Below, in pieces: positions 8,067 to 16,735 of a stretch of 64,000 nucleotides of DNA. The DNA lies in assembly GCF_015223055.1 (NCBI RefSeq), contig NZ_JADFBX010000004.1, forward strand, positions 514,036-578,035, given 5' to 3'. Under the pieces are notes generated by a model. It did no database searches. It was not told the origin of the DNA and saw only the letters and a program-made list of their open reading frames with translations. Source of the stretch: Pedobacter sp. MC2016-24 (GTDB lineage Bacteria; Bacteroidota; Bacteroidia; Sphingobacteriales; Sphingobacteriaceae). Made by a program: the position numbers and the translations under genes. How positions within the stretch are numbered: position 1 is the first letter of the stretch; every line of letters begins with the position of its first letter.

Positions 8067-9281
8067 ATGTTAAAAGAAACTTTCCCAGTACCGCAAAATG
8101 AGATGCAAAGGTTGCTGAGCTTATCTGAGCTGGACCTTGATTATTCTGAACTTTCTGAAGACTTTAAAGACCTGGCCATGCTCGCTGCAAAAGTAGCGGG
8201 AACAGACATTTCCCTGATTAACCTGATTGATTCTTATACCACCTGGACCATTTCCGGTCAGGGACTGGAAGTACAGCAAACCCCAAGGGAAGAGTCGCTA
8301 TGCCAGTATACCATCATGGGGCAATCACAATTTGAAGTTTCGGATTTGTCCTTAGATCATCGTTTTAAAGATAAGGATTTTACTAAAGAGCCTTTGGCGC
8401 TTCGGTATTATTTAGGTGTACCCATTACGGATGCGCAGGGTTATCAGATCGGTTCGCTTTGCGTAGTAGATAAGCATCCTAAAAATCTGAGTCCTGAGAA
8501 AATCGAAATGTTGCGGATCATAGCAAGTCAGGTCATTCACCGGCTGCAGACTTACCAGGTTATCCGGGATTTGCAGTGCCAGGTAAAAAATGCGACTGAA
8601 ACCAAAAGTAAAGTTGCACATGACATTCGCGGGCCACTGGCTGGTATCATCGGGTTATCCAATATCATCGCCCAGCAGGGCGATAGCAATACCCTGAGCG
8701 AAGTACTTGATTTTATACAACTGATCAACAAAAGTAGTAAATCACTGTTGGAGCTTGCCGATGAGATTCTCACCGAAGATCAGCAGACCAGGAAACTCTC
8801 AGGTAATGCGATGAACCTGAGTGTATTTAAATGCAAGTTGGAAGATCTTTATACTGCCCAGGCTAAACACAAAGGCATTAACCTGCAAATACAACTTGAT
8901 GAGGGGAATACGCGCGCTGCTTTCCCTAAAAATAAATTGCTGCAGATCACGGGTAATTTAATCTCCAATGCCATCAAGTTTACCCCGCAAAACGGAACGG
9001 TTAAAGTGGTCATGAGCTTAATTGAGCAAACCAATCAGCACTTGCTGCATTTGATGATCTCAGATACTGGTGCGGGCATCAGCGAAAAAGCACTTCAGCA
9101 CCTCGCGGATGGCAACAACTCAAGTACCGATGGTACCAGTGGAGAAAAAGGTTATGGCTTCGGACTTGAACTGGTTAAACACCTGATCAACGGTTTAGGT
9201 GGCACCATGGAAATTCACAACATCGAAGGGGCTGGGGCTTGCTTTAACGTAAAACTACCTTTTAAAAAACAAGTAGATTAG
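8067..9281 (+). CDS. Cytoplasmic GAF-domain sensor histidine kinase
   Basis: 404 residues without membrane helices. Residues about 25-165 form a GAF domain (VAGTDISLINLIDSYTTWTI through GSLCVVDKHPKNLSPEKIE), of the type common in Bacteroidota kinases. The dimerisation/phosphoacceptor helix has KVAHDIRGPLAGIIG, with the phospho-accepting His. The HATPase domain shows the N box (LISNAIKFTP), G1 (DTGAGIS) and G2 (GYGFGLELV). It autophosphorylates on His and would pass phosphate to a response regulator, none of which is encoded nearby. The downstream PqiA-like pair is separated by only 93 bp and could be cotranscribed. Confidence 0.92.
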   Translation: MLKETFPVPQNEMQRLLSLSELDLDYSELSEDFKDLAMLAAKVAGTDISLINLIDSYTTWTISGQGLEVQQTPREESLCQYTIMGQSQFEVSDLSLDHRFKDKDFTKEPLALRYYLGVPITDAQGYQIGSLCVVDKHPKNLSPEKIEMLRIIASQVIHRLQTYQVIRDLQCQVKNATETKSKVAHDIRGPLAGIIGLSNIIAQQGDSNTLSEVLDFIQLINKSSKSLLELADEILTEDQQTRKLSGNAMNLSVFKCKLEDLYTAQAKHKGINLQIQLDEGNTRAAFPKNKLLQITGNLISNAIKFTPQNGTVKVVMSLIEQTNQHLLHLMISDTGAGISEKALQHLADGNNSSTDGTSGEKGYGFGLELVKHLINGLGGTMEIHNIEGAGACFNVKLPFKKQVD

Positions 9282-9317
9282 GCCTGTAGAAAAGATCGTC
9301 GCCTATATTTAAAACAA

Positions 9318-9376
9318 TTGGCAATCTGCTTTTGTTCAATACAACAAATTCAATATTGAACATTCAGACTGCCAAT
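9318..9376 (+). promoter_or_regulatory. Two-tier hairpin ending on the start codon of the first PqiA-like gene
   Basis: Outer arms 9318-9328 and 9365-9375 pair over 11 bp with one mismatch; after a small internal loop, inner arms 9333-9341 and 9354-9362 pair perfectly over 9 bp around a 12-nt loop. The 3' side of the outer stem includes the first base(s) of the ATG at 9375, so the RNA could hide the start codon. No T-tract follows, which argues against a plain terminator. Confidence 0.5.
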
Positions 9377-10694
9377 GCATGAAACCTCAACTCCCGGCAA
9401 GAAACCGATAATGCCCAAGCTGCTGCTGATCTTGGGTCTCAGTATTTTATTGTCCGTTGAGGGCTATTTTGGCTATCAGCTGCATAAGCTTTCAGCGCAG
9501 CAGAAAGAAGCTAAAGAGGAATATTCCAATATCAATAACATTACTGCGGGCCTGTTTTCCGTTAAACAATGGCGGGATAAGGTTTCCGGTATCGTAAATC
9601 ACCAGATCCGTGATTTTAAGCTTACGGCAAAACAAAAAAAAGAGCTGCAAAAGGAGGTGGAACAAATTATCTTAGCCCTGATTGACAAAGCCGAAGCTTT
9701 ACTCAATAAACCTAAAAAGACCATAGGTGGAAAAATAAAGAAATTTGCCATCAAGACATTCGTGAATACAGATAAAATCAGGGCAAAAGCGCCAGGATTT
9801 GCAAAAACCATTCTGGCCGAAGTTGATGATCCTGACCGCAAAAATCAGCTTGGCAAAATGGCCATGTCTAAGTTCAATGCCCTGGAGCGTGCAGAATATC
9901 TGGACAGCACTGTCGCAGCCACAAAAGCAGCCACTGAAAAAATCTATAAAAAATACGGCGTCTCCTCCAATGAAGAATTGAATAAAAAACTATTTTCATC
10001 GCTTTCCCGCATCAGCGTTGAAACTTACCGTTATTCCTTTGCCATGTTAGGTTGCATCGTAGTGGTTTTATCGTTGTGGTGGATATTCAGAAAACGTACC
10101 GATCTCCACGCTACGCTCTTTATCATGTCGCTCATGTTTGCCTTTATACTGCTTGCCATTGGATTAACAGCTTCCATGATTGAAGTTGATGCACGCATCA
10201 AAGCGCTCGACTTTGTATTGCTGGGGGAACATGTGGTGTTCGAAAACCAGGTGTTGTTCTTTCAAAGCAAGAGTATCCTGGACGTAGTGAAAGTGTTGAT
10301 CTCACAGCCAACTTCAGACTCGGTATTTGTAGGGGTATTGATTTTGATCTTCAGCATCTTGTTTCCGGTCATGAAGCTTAGCGCCACTGGCGTACACCTG
10401 CTGAGTAAAAAGAAAATCGCCGAGAACCGGATCATCAAGTATTTTGCTTTTTATTCTGGTAAATGGAGCATGGCAGATGTCATTGTGATCGCCATCCTGA
10501 TGGTTTACATCGGATTGAATGGTTTGCTGGATAGCCAGTTAAAAAGCCTGAATATCCAAAGTGATGACCTGAACGTGATGACCACCAACAACACCGCCCT
10601 GCAACCTGGATTTATCATATTTATCAGTTTTGTATTGTACGGACTTATTTTATCGACCATCCTAAAATTTATATCTCCCCATGACTGCGATTAG
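9375..10694 (+). CDS. PqiA-like inner-membrane protein (first of tandem pair)
   Basis: 439 residues. An N-terminal membrane helix (LLLILGLSILLSVEGYFGY) is followed by about 180 Lys/Glu-rich, largely helical residues outside the bilayer, then four membrane helices. The C-terminal part matches the paraquat-inducible protein A domain: a helix-ILFPVMKL segment, KWSMADVIVIAILMVYIGL, and ALQPGFIIFISFVLYGLI. PqiA proteins work with MCE-domain proteins in envelope lipid transport in Proteobacteria; no MCE gene is nearby, so the role here is open. The next gene is a paralogue overlapping by 14 bp, so the two are translationally linked. Confidence 0.78.
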   Translation: MHETSTPGKKPIMPKLLLILGLSILLSVEGYFGYQLHKLSAQQKEAKEEYSNINNITAGLFSVKQWRDKVSGIVNHQIRDFKLTAKQKKELQKEVEQIILALIDKAEALLNKPKKTIGGKIKKFAIKTFVNTDKIRAKAPGFAKTILAEVDDPDRKNQLGKMAMSKFNALERAEYLDSTVAATKAATEKIYKKYGVSSNEELNKKLFSSLSRISVETYRYSFAMLGCIVVVLSLWWIFRKRTDLHATLFIMSLMFAFILLAIGLTASMIEVDARIKALDFVLLGEHVVFENQVLFFQSKSILDVVKVLISQPTSDSVFVGVLILIFSILFPVMKLSATGVHLLSKKKIAENRIIKYFAFYSGKWSMADVIVIAILMVYIGLNGLLDSQLKSLNIQSDDLNVMTTNNTALQPGFIIFISFVLYGLILSTILKFISPHDCD

Positions 10695-12003
10695 AAAAAC
10701 GAGCTTACCCGGTATGCTGCTGATCTTTGGATTAAGTGTCCTGCTTTGCGGAGAAGCCTGGTTTGGCTATCGCATATATACGCTTTCTGCTCAGCAGAAA
10801 AGTTTAAAAACAGATTACAGCGTGGCCAACAACATCAGCTTTGGCATTCTATCGATAGATGAATGGCGCGAAAAGATCTCTGCAATTGTAGAAGGCAAAA
10901 TCGGCGAGTTCGACATGACGGCCCAACAGCAAAAAGACCTTCAGAAAAAAGTGGAGAAACAATTAAATAATCTCATCGGCAAGGCTGTAGCCGAAATCAA
11001 TAAACCGCAGAAAAGTATTGGTGGTAAACTCAAAAAGCTGGCTTTTAATGCCTTGGTCGACCCCGAAGAGGTTCGGGAACAGGTGCCTTCATTTGCCAGT
11101 ACCATCGTAAAGAGCATTAACAGACCTGCCGGCAAAAAAAGGCTTAAAAATATCCTGACCAGTAAAATTGACCAGCTGGAAGAAGAAACTTACGACAATA
11201 CTGAACCGGCAAGCGTTACCGTAAGCAAACACATCTATAAAAAATACCAGGTTTCTGATGTTCAGGCTTTTGAAAAGACGATCAATTCGCAGCTCAATAC
11301 GGTACATACTTCGATGATGAATTATACCTATGCCATGATCGGCTGCGTATTGCTGGCACTTTGCCTTTGGTGGTTTACCAGAAAGCAGGTTGGCCTGCAT
11401 ACCACCCTGTATATTTTATCCCTGTTGTTTGCCTTTGTGTTGTTGTGTGTAGGGGTTACGGCTACGATCATCGAAGTTGATGCCCGCATCCAGTCGTTAA
11501 ACTTCATACTGCTCGGTGAAAAATTAGCCTTTACCAATCAGGTTTTGTTTTTCCAGAGTAAGAGCATCATGGGCGTGGTTACTTCATTGGTGGCGCAGCC
11601 TAAATTTGATGCCGTTCTTGTGGGCATACTCATTCTGCTGTTTGTCATCATCCTACCTGTATTGCGGCTGATTGGCAAAGGTATCCTGATCTTGGGCAAG
11701 GATCATTACGCCGACAATAAGGTGGTTAGGTTTTTAGCTTTTGATTTAGGGAAATGGGATATGGCCGATGTGATGGTTGTTGGCATTGCCATGACCTACA
11801 TCGGCTTGAACGGAATTTTGCAAAGCCAGCTCTCCAATCTGAACATCAAGGAAGACCTGTTGTCCACCGCAACTCAAAATAATACCTCCCTGCAGCCTGG
11901 TTACTATATTTTCGTTGCCTACGTGGTGTATGCATCCATATTGTCATTGATTTTAAAGCGCTTTAAATCAGTAAAACTGCTCAAAGAGCAGCAAACAGTT
12001 TGA
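10681..12003 (+). CDS. PqiA-like inner-membrane protein (second of tandem pair)
   Basis: 440 residues, clearly a duplicate of the preceding gene: same N-terminal helix (LLIFGLSVLLCGEAWFGY), same basic helical segment with NKPQKSIGGKLKKLA against NKPKKTIGGKIKKFA, and same four-helix PqiA-type C-terminus (KWDMADVMVVGIAMTYIGL). Its ATG lies inside the end of the first gene, 14 bp before that stop. The two proteins may form a hetero-oligomer. The extramembrane region between helix 1 and helix 2 is the least conserved between the copies. Confidence 0.78.
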   Translation: MTAIRKTSLPGMLLIFGLSVLLCGEAWFGYRIYTLSAQQKSLKTDYSVANNISFGILSIDEWREKISAIVEGKIGEFDMTAQQQKDLQKKVEKQLNNLIGKAVAEINKPQKSIGGKLKKLAFNALVDPEEVREQVPSFASTIVKSINRPAGKKRLKNILTSKIDQLEEETYDNTEPASVTVSKHIYKKYQVSDVQAFEKTINSQLNTVHTSMMNYTYAMIGCVLLALCLWWFTRKQVGLHTTLYILSLLFAFVLLCVGVTATIIEVDARIQSLNFILLGEKLAFTNQVLFFQSKSIMGVVTSLVAQPKFDAVLVGILILLFVIILPVLRLIGKGILILGKDHYADNKVVRFLAFDLGKWDMADVMVVGIAMTYIGLNGILQSQLSNLNIKEDLLSTATQNNTSLQPGYYIFVAYVVYASILSLILKRFKSVKLLKEQQTV

Positions 12004-12029
12004 TGCTGATAAATACCTGGATTTTCATC

Positions 12030-12061
12030 CTTGTGTATACAAGTAATTTAATTTACATTTG
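12030..12061 (+). promoter_or_regulatory. Promoter with overlapping GntR-type operator, permease gene
   Basis: The near-palindrome CTTGTGTATACAAG is at 12030-12043 (one mismatch to perfect symmetry). Its TTG at 12031-12033 is followed after exactly 20 bp by TACATTTG (12054-12061), a perfect Bacteroidota -7 element (TAnnTTTG). The operator therefore covers the -33 element. The same arrangement, with the same 20-bp spacing, is found before the GH92 gene at 14377-14408. Confidence 0.75.
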
Positions 12062-12094
12062 AAAATAACCTTAAAACCAAATTTAAATTATTTT

Positions 12095-13501
12095 ATGAAT
12101 CAGACTAAGGAGCAGGGCAGTTACAGAATGCCTTTTGTTGCAATTACTACGCTTTTTTTTATGTGGGGTTTTTTAACCTGCATGAATGATGTACTTATTC
12201 CCCACTTAAAAGAACTATTTCAGCTTAGCTATTTACAGTCGATGCTCGTGCAGTTTGTCTTTTTTGGCGCTTATTTTATTGGTTCGGTAATTTATTTTGT
12301 CATTTCTTATTTCCAAGGAGATCCCATCAACCGGATCGGTTATAAAAATGGAATGCTCCTGGGTTTGGTGATTGCTGCATTGGGTTGCTTTTTGTTTTTC
12401 CCTGCGGCAAAGTTTTCCAGTTACGGACTTTTCCTTACGGCCTTATTTATGCTTGGTTTAGGCTTTACCTTATTACAGATTGCCGCCAATCCTTATGTGT
12501 CGCTGCTGGGCAAGCCAGAAGGTGCATCCAGCAGGCTTAACCTTTCTCAGGCCTTCAATTCACTGGGTACAACCATTGCACCCATCGTCGGTGGCTTTTT
12601 GATTTTTGAATTCTTTGCTGTCAATGGAAAAATTACTGCCCAGGCTACAGAAATACCTTATGTAATTTTCACTGGTATCTTTTTGTTGCTGGCGGCTTTG
12701 CTATATAAAATTAAACTGCCAGATTTCAGGTCTGAAGAGGTTGCCGAACAAGGTCTGGGTGCCTTAAAATTTCCGCAGTTGAAACTTGGTATCGTGGCCA
12801 TCTTTTTTTATGTGGGGGGTGAAGTGTGTATAGGTAGTTTTATCATCAACTTTCTGGCGCTTAAAGAGATCATGGGACTGACGGAATCGGTCAGTAAAAA
12901 CTATCTGGCCCTGTATTGGGGTGGCGCAATGATCGGTCGCTTTTTAGGTGCCATTTCATTAAATCAAAATATAAACGGTCTGAAAAAAGGCTTGTATATG
13001 GTCTTAACTGCTGGCGCTGTATTCCTGTTAATCCTTGGTGTTGTTGACCTGAGTTTTAATCAGATTTCTGTGTTCCTCATCTTGATCGCTGTAAATCTGC
13101 TTGGCTTCTTCATTGGAAAGTCGGCACCAGCCCGCACGCTGTCCTTTTTTGCCCTGATTTCCGCGACCTTGATTTTGCTCACCATTTTTTCTACAGGAGC
13201 TACGGCCATGTGGGCCATACTTGGCGTAGGTCTTTTCAATTCCATCATGTGGTCCAATATTTTTACTTTATCCATCCATGGTCTGGGAAAATATACCAGT
13301 CAGGGATCGTCCTTACTGGTGATGGCCATTCTGGGCGGGGCCTTGCTTCCACTGCTGCAAGGGGCTATGGCTGATGTAATCGGTATCCACAAGTCCTTTT
13401 TTATACCTGTAATTTCCTATCTGTATATTGCTTTCTTCGGATTTTATTGTTCCGCAAAGCTGGGGGTAGTCAAGGCAGCACAAGTTGCGGGAGGGCATTA
13501 A
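12095..13501 (+). CDS. FucP-type MFS sugar permease
   Basis: 468 residues with twelve predicted membrane helices. It belongs to the fucose/glucose:H+ symporter branch of the major facilitator family: FFMWGFLTCMNDVLIPHLKELF at the first helix is the family hallmark (Asn/Asp in helix 1), and TLLQIAANPYVSLLG plus SRLNLSQAFNSLGTTIAP are also typical. It would bring a released monosaccharide across the inner membrane with protons. It is the first gene of the polysaccharide locus, with its own promoter under the probable GntR operator. ATG 12095 is used rather than TTG 12059, because 12059 lies inside the -7 element. A hairpin terminator overlaps its last codons. Confidence 0.9.
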   Translation: MNQTKEQGSYRMPFVAITTLFFMWGFLTCMNDVLIPHLKELFQLSYLQSMLVQFVFFGAYFIGSVIYFVISYFQGDPINRIGYKNGMLLGLVIAALGCFLFFPAAKFSSYGLFLTALFMLGLGFTLLQIAANPYVSLLGKPEGASSRLNLSQAFNSLGTTIAPIVGGFLIFEFFAVNGKITAQATEIPYVIFTGIFLLLAALLYKIKLPDFRSEEVAEQGLGALKFPQLKLGIVAIFFYVGGEVCIGSFIINFLALKEIMGLTESVSKNYLALYWGGAMIGRFLGAISLNQNINGLKKGLYMVLTAGAVFLLILGVVDLSFNQISVFLILIAVNLLGFFIGKSAPARTLSFFALISATLILLTIFSTGATAMWAILGVGLFNSIMWSNIFTLSIHGLGKYTSQGSSLLVMAILGGALLPLLQGAMADVIGIHKSFFIPVISYLYIAFFGFYCSAKLGVVKAAQVAGGH

Positions 13502-13519
13502 GCCTCCGCAACTTGTGCT
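13477..13519 (+). terminator. Hairpin terminator of the permease gene
   Basis: Arms 13477-13494 and 13503-13519 pair over about 17 bp with one bulged G; the 8-nt loop contains the permease stop codon. A short T-run (CGTTTT) follows. It separates the permease from the convergent gntR gene and probably works in both directions. Confidence 0.7.
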
Positions 13520-13537
13520 ACCTACGTTTTAATGCGC

Positions 13538-14257
13538 TTAAAAATAATCGTGTAAGAAGTATGCTGCGGTATTGCAATACACTGAAGAGTAAATACTCAG
13601 ATTTTTAACATTCGTTTGCAAGCGCCTTTTCATATGTACAACAGGATGACTTGTCTTGATGTCTAAAAGTTTGCTGATGTTTTTATCTGCATGTATTGCC
13701 CATATTTTTTGTTCACCCTCATTCACTTCAATTTTATAGTGCTCTTTCAGCACTTTAAAAAGTGAGCAGTTTTCCAGGTTCCTTGAACTGAACCGGGCCA
13801 GACTGATGTTCGTAATGTAGGTTTCCTCATACAAAACTGGCATGCCGTCAATATGCCTTAGTCTGGTAAAAAATATACATCCACGACTTTGTTCTTCGGG
13901 ATTTAATTCATAAAAAAAATCAGCAGGCCAATTTTGTTTGGTTTGCTTCTGCAGTATGGCTGTGGTTAAAACCTGGTCGCCTACACCTGCGGTAACTCCA
14001 CTCAGGGACAGAATACCCAATCCTTGTCTGGGTTCTGAAACGATACTGCCCTTGCCATGTCTTCTGGTGATATAGCCCATATTGGTGAGACCAGTTAAAG
14101 CCTGTCTCACGGTAACCCTGGTGGTGCTGTAAGTTTTACAAAGGTCGTTTTCTGATGGAAGCAACTCGCCTTTTTTATATGCTCCTTTGTCTATCAGTGT
14201 TTTAAGGTCATCAATGACTTTTTTATATAAAGGGGATGTTTCTTTTTTGTTCATCAA
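13538..14257 (-). CDS. GntR/HutC-type transcriptional regulator of the polysaccharide locus
   Basis: 239 residues. The N-terminal winged helix is a standard GntR domain (LYKKVIDDLKTLIDKGAYKKG, LPSENDLCKTYSTTRVTVRQAL, MGYITRRHGKGSIV). Residues about 85-239 form a UTRA effector-binding domain of the HutC subfamily (FFTRLRHIDGMPVLYEETY, then YSSVYCNTAAYFLHDYF). It probably senses a sugar or sugar phosphate from this locus. It lies between the permease and GH92 genes, and a shared palindrome (CTTGTATATACAAG) occurs at the three transcription units around it, so it is the likely repressor. Start: the first of two adjacent ATG codons; either would do. Confidence 0.92.
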   Translation of the reverse strand: MMNKKETSPLYKKVIDDLKTLIDKGAYKKGELLPSENDLCKTYSTTRVTVRQALTGLTNMGYITRRHGKGSIVSEPRQGLGILSLSGVTAGVGDQVLTTAILQKQTKQNWPADFFYELNPEEQSRGCIFFTRLRHIDGMPVLYEETYITNISLARFSSRNLENCSLFKVLKEHYKIEVNEGEQKIWAIHADKNISKLLDIKTSHPVVHMKRRLQTNVKNLSIYSSVYCNTAAYFLHDYF

Positions 14258-14280
14258 TGTTAGGTTTAGCGTTTTACTCG

Positions 14281-14354
14281 CAAATGTAGTTATTTATAGT
14301 TATTTATATCCATATGACTATACAAGTTGTCTTTTGTTGTCTTGACTATACAAG
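14281..14354 (-). promoter_or_regulatory. gntR promoter region with two half-operators
   Basis: On the minus strand an exact -7 element TACATTTG (14288-14281) lies 24 bp before the gntR start. Upstream are two direct copies of GACTATACAAG (plus strand, 14316-14326 and 14344-14354), 28 bp apart. Each keeps one good half of the CTTGTATATACAAG palindrome, so they may be weaker autoregulatory sites. Confidence 0.5.
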
Positions 14355-14376
14355 TGAAAATAAATATGAGATTTAT

Positions 14377-14408
14377 CTTGTATATACAAGTTGTTTTATT
14401 TATGTTTG
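14377..14408 (+). promoter_or_regulatory. Promoter with perfect GntR-type operator, GH92/susCD operon
   Basis: CTTGTATATACAAG at 14377-14390 is a perfect 14-bp palindrome. The TTG in its left half (14378-14380) and TATGTTTG at 14401-14408 form a Bacteroidota -33/-7 pair with a 20-bp spacer, so a bound regulator would block the polymerase sigma factor. Expected transcript start is near 14415, leaving about a 70-nt leader before the GH92 ATG. Confidence 0.8.
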
Positions 14409-14485
14409 ATTCAGGATGTTCGAAAGGGCAGGAAACCGAACCAAACCAAATAAGCTAACCAAACCAAAACCAAACACTCATTCGT

Positions 14486-16684
14486 ATGAACGTAAAATTC
14501 TGTATGTACTTTTCCCGATTTTTATGTGCGGGAATCTGGTTGTCCGTCAGTAGTTCTTTATATGCCCAGGTTAAACCATCTAATCTGGATCATGTTGACC
14601 CTACGATCGGAGGTGTGGGCCTGATCCTGGAGCCTGCACGCCCCTTGGCGCATTTGCCAAACAGCATGCTGAGGATGCATCCCTTAAAAAAGGACCAGCT
14701 GGATGACCAGGTTGCTGGATTTCCGCTTTCGGTCATTTCACATCGTATAGGTGCTGCATTTCTATTTCTTCCTTTATATGAAGCGCAAACTGCAAAGGAT
14801 GCGGGGATAACCATTCACCATGAAGTGACCAAACCTTACTTTTATGAGCTGACCGATGAAAGATTTTACAATACGGTATCCTTTTCTCCTGCTGCCAGAA
14901 GTGGCTTTTTTGAACTGAAAAATGCCAGCCAATCCCGGAAGTTTCGCTTCAGCTTATCCGTGATGAACGCAAACGGAAAAATTGAACGCATCGGGACGAA
15001 CGATCTGGCAGGAACGGAAGATTATAATGGGATGAAAGTTTACTTTTTTGCAAAAACAAATGGAAAAATAAGTCAATTCCAACAGGAAACAATTGCCGGA
15101 AAATCAGCGGTTGTCGCCAGCCTGGAAACTGAGTCTGCAAGCTTCTCGTTTAAATATGGTATCTCGCTGATCAGCATTGACCAGGCCAGGCAAAACCTGG
15201 AAAAAGAAATCGGCGAAGATACGTTTGAAACCGTAAAAGCCAAAGCGCGTTCGGCCTGGGAAAAGGCGTTGAACCTCATTCAGGTTTCAGGAGGCACCGA
15301 GGCTCAGAAACGTACTTTTTTTACAGCTTTGTACCGTACCTACGAAAGAATGGTTGATGTCAATGAATATGGTCATTATTATAGTGCTTATGATCACCAG
15401 GTTCATTCCTCAGCCGGTGCTTTTTTTGTCGACAACTGGATATGGGACAGCTATATTGCTTTGCAGCCATTAACCATGATTCTGGATCCCGATAAGGACC
15501 AGGCCATGATCAGATCCTATATTACCATGTATCAGCAAAGTGGCTGGATGCCTTCATTTGCGGTTACGTTCGGCGATTGGCCCGCTATGATTGGAAATCA
15601 CGCGGCAGTATGGATGGCCGATTCCTGGAACAAAGGACAACGTAATTTTGATCTCAGATCTGCTTACGAGGGTTTGAGAAAGAATGCACTGGAAGCGACC
15701 TTGTTGCCCTGGAGAAATGGACCTGCCAGTTCACTGGATTCATTTTACAATAAAAATGGCTACATGCCAGCGCTTGCAGCCGGACAAAAAGAAACTGTCA
15801 AAGTAGTAGATGACGTTTGGGAAAAGCGGCAGGCTGTATCGGTCACCCTGGAAAACAGTTATAGCGACTGGTGTATCGCACAACTGGCCGGTCCTGCAGG
15901 TTATCCCGATGATCAATCTCTGTTCCTGAAAAGGGCTGCCTTTTACCGGAATGTTTTCAGAACAGAAAAAGGGATGGTCTGGCCAAAAGATCAAGCGGGG
16001 AATTGGATTGAACCTTATGATCCAAAACTTTCCGGCCGGGAGTATTTTACGGAGAACAATGCTTACATCTACAATTGGCATGTCAAGCATGATCTGAACA
16101 GTTTATTTGACTTGATGGGCGGACGTAAAAATGCCGAAGCCAAGCTGGATCAGTTGTTTCGCGAAGATCTCAGTCTGCCCAAATGGAAGTTCTGGGCCAA
16201 TCAGCCCGATGCATCCGGACTGGTCGGTCAGTTTGTGATGGGCAATGAACCCGGATTACATATCCCTTATTTGTACAATTATCTTGGAAGTCCCTGGAAA
16301 ACGCAAAAGCGGATCCGGATGCTGATGGATACCTGGTTTAGGGCTGATGTTTTCGGTATGCCTGGTGATGAGGATGGGGGAGCCATGTCTGCATTTGTGG
16401 TATTCTCCATGATGGGTTTCTTCCAGGTTACACCAGGTGTCCCTGTTTACACGATTGGAAGTCCGTCGTTCGAAAGCATCAGTATCCAGCTGCCCAACGG
16501 AAAAAAATTCAGCATCCTGGCTAAAAATAATTCAAAAGACAAGGTCTATATCCAGCAGGCTAAAATGAATGGCCAGCTGCTAACCGAACCCATGTTTACG
16601 CACGATCAGCTCGCAAATGGAGGTACTCTTGAGCTTCTGATGGGCGATAAGCCCAATAAACAATGGGGTGTCAGGCAAAATTAA
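14486..16684 (+). CDS. Divergent GH92 family glycosidase (alpha-mannosidase-like)
   Basis: 732 residues with a signal peptide ending near SSSLYAQ. The GH92 fold (N-terminal beta domain plus helical catalytic domain) is clear from VDPTIGGVG at the start, Glu588 in GNEPGLHIPYLYNY (the catalytic acid position of the family) and GDEDGGAMSAFVVFSMMGFF (general base Asp region). GH92 enzymes are calcium-dependent inverting exo-alpha-mannosidases. Odd points: the usual WDTxR is WDSYI, with Ile for Arg, and the usual NEP-x-HH is NEPGLH, with one His lost. The N-terminal GTGG-type stretch is also rewritten. A changed sugar specificity is likely. First gene after the regulated promoter, followed by susC. 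Confidence 0.87.
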   Translation: MNVKFCMYFSRFLCAGIWLSVSSSLYAQVKPSNLDHVDPTIGGVGLILEPARPLAHLPNSMLRMHPLKKDQLDDQVAGFPLSVISHRIGAAFLFLPLYEAQTAKDAGITIHHEVTKPYFYELTDERFYNTVSFSPAARSGFFELKNASQSRKFRFSLSVMNANGKIERIGTNDLAGTEDYNGMKVYFFAKTNGKISQFQQETIAGKSAVVASLETESASFSFKYGISLISIDQARQNLEKEIGEDTFETVKAKARSAWEKALNLIQVSGGTEAQKRTFFTALYRTYERMVDVNEYGHYYSAYDHQVHSSAGAFFVDNWIWDSYIALQPLTMILDPDKDQAMIRSYITMYQQSGWMPSFAVTFGDWPAMIGNHAAVWMADSWNKGQRNFDLRSAYEGLRKNALEATLLPWRNGPASSLDSFYNKNGYMPALAAGQKETVKVVDDVWEKRQAVSVTLENSYSDWCIAQLAGPAGYPDDQSLFLKRAAFYRNVFRTEKGMVWPKDQAGNWIEPYDPKLSGREYFTENNAYIYNWHVKHDLNSLFDLMGGRKNAEAKLDQLFREDLSLPKWKFWANQPDASGLVGQFVMGNEPGLHIPYLYNYLGSPWKTQKRIRMLMDTWFRADVFGMPGDEDGGAMSAFVVFSMMGFFQVTPGVPVYTIGSPSFESISIQLPNGKKFSILAKNNSKDKVYIQQAKMNGQLLTEPMFTHDQLANGGTLELLMGDKPNKQWGVRQN

Positions 16685-16735
16685 ACTTCCCCAGTTACAG
16701 CATAGTGTTTATCAAGCAATAGCAACCAGCAAATT

